Shown in pieces: positions 5,704-8,805 of a DNA stretch of 8,805 nucleotides. The DNA is taken from assembly GCA_002327525.1 (NCBI GenBank), contig DCWG01000020.1:1-8805 (forward strand), written 5' to 3'. Source of the stretch: Gammaproteobacteria bacterium UBA2168. GTDB taxonomy: Bacteria > Pseudomonadota > Gammaproteobacteria > Pseudomonadales > Azotimanducaceae. Positions within the stretch are counted from its first letter, which is position 1, and every line of letters starts with the position of its first letter. A program made the position numbers and the translations under genes. Below the pieces are notes generated by a model. That model searched no databases and had not been told where the DNA came from. It was given only the letters and a program-made list of their open reading frames with translations.

Positions 5704-6204
5704 ATGGCAGTTGACCGATTTCCAGTGGAGGCGAGCCATATCATGATGTTTGCTCGCTCCGTCGCTGATGACAACCAGATTTACTACGACGAGGAATATG
5801 CCAAGGAAACGGAACCGGGCGGGATCATCGCGCCGCCGACCTTTGCGCAGGCGAGTGCTCAGTTCGACCCGGACTACTTCCTGCGTCCAAAGGTTGGTGA
5901 GCCATGGTTTGGTTCCGGGGGGGAACCCACCGGTATCAAACGCGAGAGCTCCGGAGGCGGAGGCGGAGGCGGAGGCGGCGGCGGTCTGCATGCCGAACAG
6001 CATTTCGAATATCACCGCCATGTGGGTCCGGGCGATGTACTCACCGCGACCACCGGACCGGGTAAGACCTGGGAGAAGGAAGGCAAGCGCTCCGGCAAGC
6101 TGATGTTCTCCGAATCCGTCACCGAGTATCGTGATCAGAACGGCGAGCTCGTCATCACGGCACGCGGCGTGGGTGTACGTACCGAACGTCCGGTGGATCA
6201 ATAG
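5704..6204 (+). CDS. MaoC/FAS1-like hot-dog dehydratase, probable non-catalytic subunit
   Basis: This 166-residue protein is of the FAS1-like dehydratase (MaoC N-terminal) type. Landmarks are FARSVADDNQIYYDEEYA (16-33), GGIIAPPTFAQA (39-50), a glycine run (84-94), LHAEQHFEYHRHVGPGDVL (95-113), TWEKEGKRSGKLMF (122-135) and EYRDQNGELVITARGVGVRTE (141-161). At the hydratase site, where active hot-dog enzymes have D-x-N-P-x-H, this protein has D-D-N-Q-I-Y (22-27): the Asp is kept but the His is replaced by Tyr27. That fits a structural or substrate-binding half of a heterodimer with the next gene, whose motif is complete (compare HadA/HadB of mycobacteria). ATG 5704 is preceded by AAGGGGGA (5693-5700). 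Its stop (TAG) overlaps the AGGAGG of the next gene, so the two are coupled. The substrate is an enoyl-CoA or acyl-thioester of unknown chain. Confidence 0.88.
   Translation: MAVDRFPVEASHIMMFARSVADDNQIYYDEEYAKETEPGGIIAPPTFAQASAQFDPDYFLRPKVGEPWFGSGGEPTGIKRESSGGGGGGGGGGGLHAEQHFEYHRHVGPGDVLTATTGPGKTWEKEGKRSGKLMFSESVTEYRDQNGELVITARGVGVRTERPVDQ
5953..5985 (+). repeat. GGAGGC hexanucleotide repeat coding for 11 glycines
   Basis: Four perfect GGAGGC units (5953-5976) are followed by GGCGGCGGT, all read as Gly codons (residues 84-94 of the dehydratase subunit). Length change by whole units keeps the frame, so the loop length could vary between strains. Confidence 0.85.
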
Positions 6205-6213
6205 GAGGTCGTC

Positions 6214-6624
6214 ATGGCGTTGAAAGCAAGCGAGTTGAAAGCGGGCGACACCTACACGGAGTGTCTGGTCGAGGATCTCAAGCGAACACAAATCGTGCAG
6301 TACGCGGGTGCATCCGGAGACTACAACCCGGTACACACGGATGAATTGTTCACGAAAGAAGTGGCGGGCTACCCGTCCGTGTTCGCACACGGCATGCTCA
6401 CCATGGGCATGACCGGCCGTATGCTCACCAACTATGTGGGTGATGGCCGGTTGAAGTCCTTCGGTGTGCGGTTCACGAGTCAGGTCTGGCCGGGGGACAC
6501 TCTGCATTCCACTGCAACCGTCGAAGAGGTAAATGACGATGTGGTGAATTTGAAAGTGGAAACCGCCAACCAGGACGGCACCGTGGTCGTATCCGGTTAC
6601 GCGACTGCACGGGTAAACGTGTAG
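6214..6624 (+). CDS. MaoC-family (R)-specific enoyl hydratase/dehydratase, catalytic subunit
   Basis: This 136-residue single hot-dog protein carries the full hydratase-2 motif: YAGASGDYNPVH (30-41), with Asp36 and His41 matching the catalytic pair of PhaJ-type (R)-hydratases. AHGMLTMGM (59-67) and VWPGDTL (91-97) follow, all typical of the family. It probably hydrates or dehydrates an enoyl/3-hydroxyacyl thioester as a heterodimer with the upstream subunit, which lacks the His. The ATG has a strong GGAGG (6204-6208) five bases upstream, starting inside the previous stop codon. Partner order (FAS1-like subunit, then MaoC subunit) matches paired dehydratases known from lipid, sterol and mycolate pathways; the pathway here is inferred only from neighbouring beta-oxidation-type genes. 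Confidence 0.93.
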   Translation: MALKASELKAGDTYTECLVEDLKRTQIVQYAGASGDYNPVHTDELFTKEVAGYPSVFAHGMLTMGMTGRMLTNYVGDGRLKSFGVRFTSQVWPGDTLHSTATVEEVNDDVVNLKVETANQDGTVVVSGYATARVNV

Positions 6625-6640
6625 CTCGACCCTGTCGTGT

Positions 6641-6663
6641 CGGTCCGGTCATGCACCGGACCG
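6641..6663. terminator. Hairpin between convergent genes, probable two-way terminator
   Basis: CGGTCCGGT (6641-6649) and ACCGGACCG (6655-6663) form a perfect 9-bp stem with a CATGC loop. It sits in the 53-base gap between the stops of the dehydratase pair and the SDR gene. No T-run on either side. Confidence 0.6.
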
Positions 6664-6677
6664 GCGCCGATTGCGAC

Positions 6678-7394
6678 TTACCAGCGCTCCTGGCTGGTCC
6701 GCACGTCCACCTCGAACGACCACGCACGCGACGGCTGGTTGTATAGATAGACAAAGCCGTCGACGATACCTTCGATGGAGATCATTCCGTCAACGCCGAG
6801 CTGTTTCGCGTAGTCGGGATAGCGTTCCATGATTTTCTCTCCGCCGATGGGACCGTCCACGACGATGTGGCCCACGTGAATACCATCGGGGCCGTACTCC
6901 TTGGCCATGGCTTGAGCGAGGTTCCTCAACGCCCCCTTCGATGAATTGAAGGCTCCGAAATTCGCGCGTCCGCGCATCGAAGCGCTTGCGCCCGTGAACA
7001 ACAGGGTGCCAGCCCCCCTGGGTTGCATGCGCCGGATCGCCTCGCGGCCAAACAGAAAACCGCCGAAACAGCACACCCGCCAGCTGTTCTCGAAATAGTC
7101 GGCGTCCATGTCGATGATGCGCCCCGGCGTGTTGTTACCGGCGTTGTAGATGGCGAGATCGAGTTGGTCGCCCGCGGCATCGAACAAGGCCTGAGTATCT
7201 GCCTCGCTGGTGGCGTCTGCGACCATGGCCTCGGCGCTACCGCCGTCCTGCCTGACGAGGCGAACGATATTGTCGAGTTTCTCGCGTGTCCGTCCAGCGA
7301 CCAGGACGTGATGCCCTTCTGCCGAGAATCGCCGGCAGAGTTGTCCGCCGAGCCCACGGTCGGGCCCTACGCCGATGACGATTGCTGTCTTCAT
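6678..7394 (-). CDS. Short-chain dehydrogenase/reductase (SDR), atypical active site
   Basis: This 238-residue Rossmann-fold protein is probably NAD(P)-dependent. It shows the nucleotide-binding motif GVGPDRGLGG (8-17), VAGRT (32-36), a D60 adenine contact region, YNAGNN (83-88, the NAG motif), TGASAS (134-139) with catalytic-type Ser137, and HIVVDG (176-181) after the active site. At the YxxxK site it reads FNSSK (149-153): Lys153 is present but the catalytic Tyr is Phe149. Similar Phe forms occur in a subgroup of SDRs with the GPxGIHVxHxVxDG ending, so activity may be altered or lost. Start ATG 7394 has GAGGGG (7402-7407) seven bases upstream. A GTG at 7433 would add 13 residues without family likeness. 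The gene follows the TPR gene after 72 bases on the same strand. Substrate unknown. Confidence 0.9.
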   Translation of the reverse strand: MKTAIVIGVGPDRGLGGQLCRRFSAEGHHVLVAGRTREKLDNIVRLVRQDGGSAEAMVADATSEADTQALFDAAGDQLDLAIYNAGNNTPGRIIDMDADYFENSWRVCCFGGFLFGREAIRRMQPRGAGTLLFTGASASMRGRANFGAFNSSKGALRNLAQAMAKEYGPDGIHVGHIVVDGPIGGEKIMERYPDYAKQLGVDGMISIEGIVDGFVYLYNQPSRAWSFEVDVRTSQERW

Positions 7395-7409
7395 ACCGTT
7401 GCCCCTCGA

Positions 7410-7430
7410 GAAATCGGGTAGAAATCGGGT
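7410..7430 (-). repeat. Tandem GAAATCGGGT direct repeat upstream of the SDR gene
   Basis: GAAATCGGGTA (7410-7420) and GAAATCGGGT (7421-7430) stand head-to-tail, 16-36 bases upstream of the SDR ATG, overlapping its expected 5' leader. It could be a paired binding site or slippage; no promoter boxes were recognised. Confidence 0.5.
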
Positions 7431-7466
7431 CACACGATACCAGAGAGGTACGGATCGAAGTGGTGT

Positions 7467-8165
7467 TCAGCCGTCAGATAGGCGCCGGCGGGCGTCAGCG
7501 AGGCGCGCCTCATAGTCTGGATTGGGAAAGTCCCGGGTCATGATTTCGAGCACTTCGGCCAGATCGCCCCAACTTTCCTGCTCCGCGTAGAGATAGGCGA
7601 GCAACTGCCACCACTGTTCCTCGATCTGCGCTGGGTTGGAGAGGGCAATTCCCGACTCGAGGTGCCGGATGGCCGCCTCATGGTCGTCGATCCTGAAGTA
7701 GAGCTGCGCCAGGAAGATCAGTGGCGCAGCGGTTTCTGAGTCGCCCAGCGTCAGCCATTGCTGCATGTAGGCAACGGCCGCTGCGTAGTCTTCGCGCAGG
7801 TACTCGATTTGCGCCAGAGCGTAGAGAGTGGGAAGCCGAAGGCTGGCCGGCACGGCGTCGCCGTGTTCGAGCACGCGCTCGTAATGATTCACGCTCGATT
7901 GCAGTTGGTCGTGCCGATAGTAAAGATAACCGATCATGCTGTGCACGTGTGCGTGCTCGAGAATGGTGGATGCGTCGGAAACCAGCGGCAGCGCGTCACG
8001 AAGTGCCGCCTCGACCTGGTTTGCGTTGGCGAGGCTGTGCAGGCGCGCGAGGTCCTCACGTATTTCGGGGCTGAGTGTCGGGACGGGCCGCAGAGGCTCG
8101 GCGGCTTGTGCGCAACCCACGAGCAGTGCATAGGCGATTGCGGCATGCCGGATCCAGGTTTGCAT
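7467..8165 (-). CDS. Exported TPR-repeat protein, possible lipoprotein
   Basis: The 232-residue protein starts with a signal sequence (MQTWIRHAAIAYALLVGCAQAAEP). LVGC (15-18) fits a lipobox, with Cys18 as lipid anchor, but AQA (19-21) is also a usable signal peptidase I site, so the mode of export is open. The rest is helical with about four tetratricopeptide-like units (roughly 69-102, 111-140, 144-177, 183-212), including HVHSMIGYLYYRHDQLQSSV and APLIFLAQLYFRIDDHEAAI. Such repeats bind partner proteins in the periplasm. The EEQWWQLLAYLYAEQESWGDLAEVLE part recalls TPR proteins linked to TonB systems, a weak resemblance with no ExbB/ExbD/TonB gene in view. The ATG lies 5 bases after the esterase stop with no good ribosome site, so it probably depends on coupling. 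A GTG at 8204 is an alternative but would displace the signal peptide. Confidence 0.8.
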   Translation of the reverse strand: MQTWIRHAAIAYALLVGCAQAAEPLRPVPTLSPEIREDLARLHSLANANQVEAALRDALPLVSDASTILEHAHVHSMIGYLYYRHDQLQSSVNHYERVLEHGDAVPASLRLPTLYALAQIEYLREDYAAAVAYMQQWLTLGDSETAAPLIFLAQLYFRIDDHEAAIRHLESGIALSNPAQIEEQWWQLLAYLYAEQESWGDLAEVLEIMTRDFPNPDYEARLADARRRLSDG

Positions 8166-8170
8166 CTGGC

Positions 8171-8805
8171 TCACGTCAGACGCCTTTTCAATTCCGCACA
8201 GCACGCGTCGAAAGCTTCACGACAGGCGTGAAACGTTTGTGCCTGAGCGAAGAAGTCGTGTACCAGACCGGCGTAGCAGACGTACCTTGTGTCGTTCCCG
8301 GCCGCCTTGAGTGCGTCGGCGTATGCGGCCCCTTCGTCACGCAAAGGATCGAATTCGGCGGTGACCACCAGCGCGGGTGGTAGGCCGGAGAGTTCACCGC
8401 GTAGCGGCGAAGCCCTGGGGTGTTGTCGCGCCGATTGTTCCGGACAGTAGTGATTCCAGAACCAATGCATGGAATCCGTGGTGAGGATGTAGTCTTTGGC
8501 GTTGTCGATATAGCTCTGACGCGACATGTCGCAGTCGACGACGGGGTATAGCAGAAGCTGGAAGCCGATCTTCGGAGAAGCCTCATCGCGGGCCATCTGA
8601 CACACCACAGCTGCGAGGTTGCCACCGGCACTTTCGCCACCCACGGCCAGGCGGCCGTTGCCACCGAGGATATCCACGTTTTCGGCTGCCCATTTCACGG
8701 CCGCGTAGCAGTCGTTCGCCGCAGCTGGGAAAACATGCTCCGGTGCCAGCCGGTAGTCGACGGACAGCACCACGTACCCGGCCGTTTGGGCAATGTCACG
8801 GCAGG
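8171..8805 (-). CDS. HSL-family (family IV) esterase/lipase, 5' end outside window
   Basis: The frame stays open to the right edge; the visible part is 211 residue positions, counting the codons before the GTG at 8773, which read CRDIAQTAGYV and fit the family. It is an alpha/beta hydrolase for carboxyl esters or acylglycerols. Numbered from Cys1 at the edge, VDYRLAPEHVFPAA is at 15-28, nucleophile elbow GESAGG at 56-61 (Ser58; the family often has GDSAGG), FDPLRDEG at 151-158 with Asp152, and GLVHDF with His182: a complete triad. The HGGG oxyanion-hole motif should lie just beyond the window. The 3' stop is 5 bases before the TPR gene, so both are probably on one transcript. No signal peptide can be judged. 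Substrate unknown. Confidence 0.93.
   Translation of the reverse strand, partial: CRDIAQTAGYVVLSVDYRLAPEHVFPAAANDCYAAVKWAAENVDILGGNGRLAVGGESAGGNLAAVVCQMARDEASPKIGFQLLLYPVVDCDMSRQSYIDNAKDYILTTDSMHWFWNHYCPEQSARQHPRASPLRGELSGLPPALVVTAEFDPLRDEGAAYADALKAAGNDTRYVCYAGLVHDFFAQAQTFHACREAFDACCAELKRRLT

Noticed and set aside
1..8805. CRISPR array, tRNA, rRNA, transposase, toxin-antitoxin or phage-defence genes
   Set aside because: Looked for on both strands. There are no spaced repeat arrays, cloverleaf-like segments or matching protein motifs, and no evidence of an undescribed defence or mobile system.

Overview
The window looks like chromosomal DNA of a moderately GC-rich proteobacterium, most likely a gammaproteobacterium. 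This is inferred from the protein types (an OmpR/EnvZ-type pair, an OmpA-family protein, an MscS-type channel, acyl-CoA catabolic enzymes), tight gene packing and frequent GTG/TTG starts. No rRNA, tRNA, IS element, integrase or CRISPR array was seen. The sequence alone does not fix a genus.

Layout. 1-558 is the 3' part of a thiolase, closed by a good intrinsic terminator (616-646). 655-3114 is a three-gene plus-strand cluster: a small exported protein of unknown function, an OmpR-family response regulator and its histidine kinase. Regulator and kinase overlap by ATGA. 3115-3387 is a non-coding convergent spacer with a terminator hairpin, three 11-bp direct repeats and a second hairpin. 3388-4199 (minus) is a small MscS-type channel gene broken by a one-base frameshift near its 3' end. 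4200-4468 is a divergent spacer with overlapping GC palindromes. 4469-4780 (plus) encodes a shortened OmpA-family protein in which the start of the barrel is joined in frame to the very end of the OmpA C-terminal domain. 4839-5615 is an enoyl-CoA hydratase with a TTG start. 5704-6624 is a two-gene unit of MaoC/hot-dog dehydratase subunits. A hairpin at 6641-6663 separates it from a convergent minus-strand group: an SDR oxidoreductase (6678-7394), an exported TPR protein (7467-8165) and an HSL-family esterase running off the right edge (8171-8805).

How the genes fit together. The thiolase, enoyl-CoA hydratase, hot-dog dehydratase pair, SDR and esterase are all of the kind used in degrading acyl-CoAs, lipids or sterol-like substrates. 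Between them sits an envelope/osmotic block: two-component system, MscS channel and OmpA remnant. Two genes in that block look damaged, so part of it may be decaying, or the sequence may contain local errors.

No clear undescribed multi-gene system was found. The most useful leads are the OmpA deletion chimera, the broken mscS, the dehydratase pair in which only one subunit keeps the catalytic Asp/His, the SDR with Phe in place of the catalytic Tyr, and the unknown exported protein encoded just ahead of the two-component genes.
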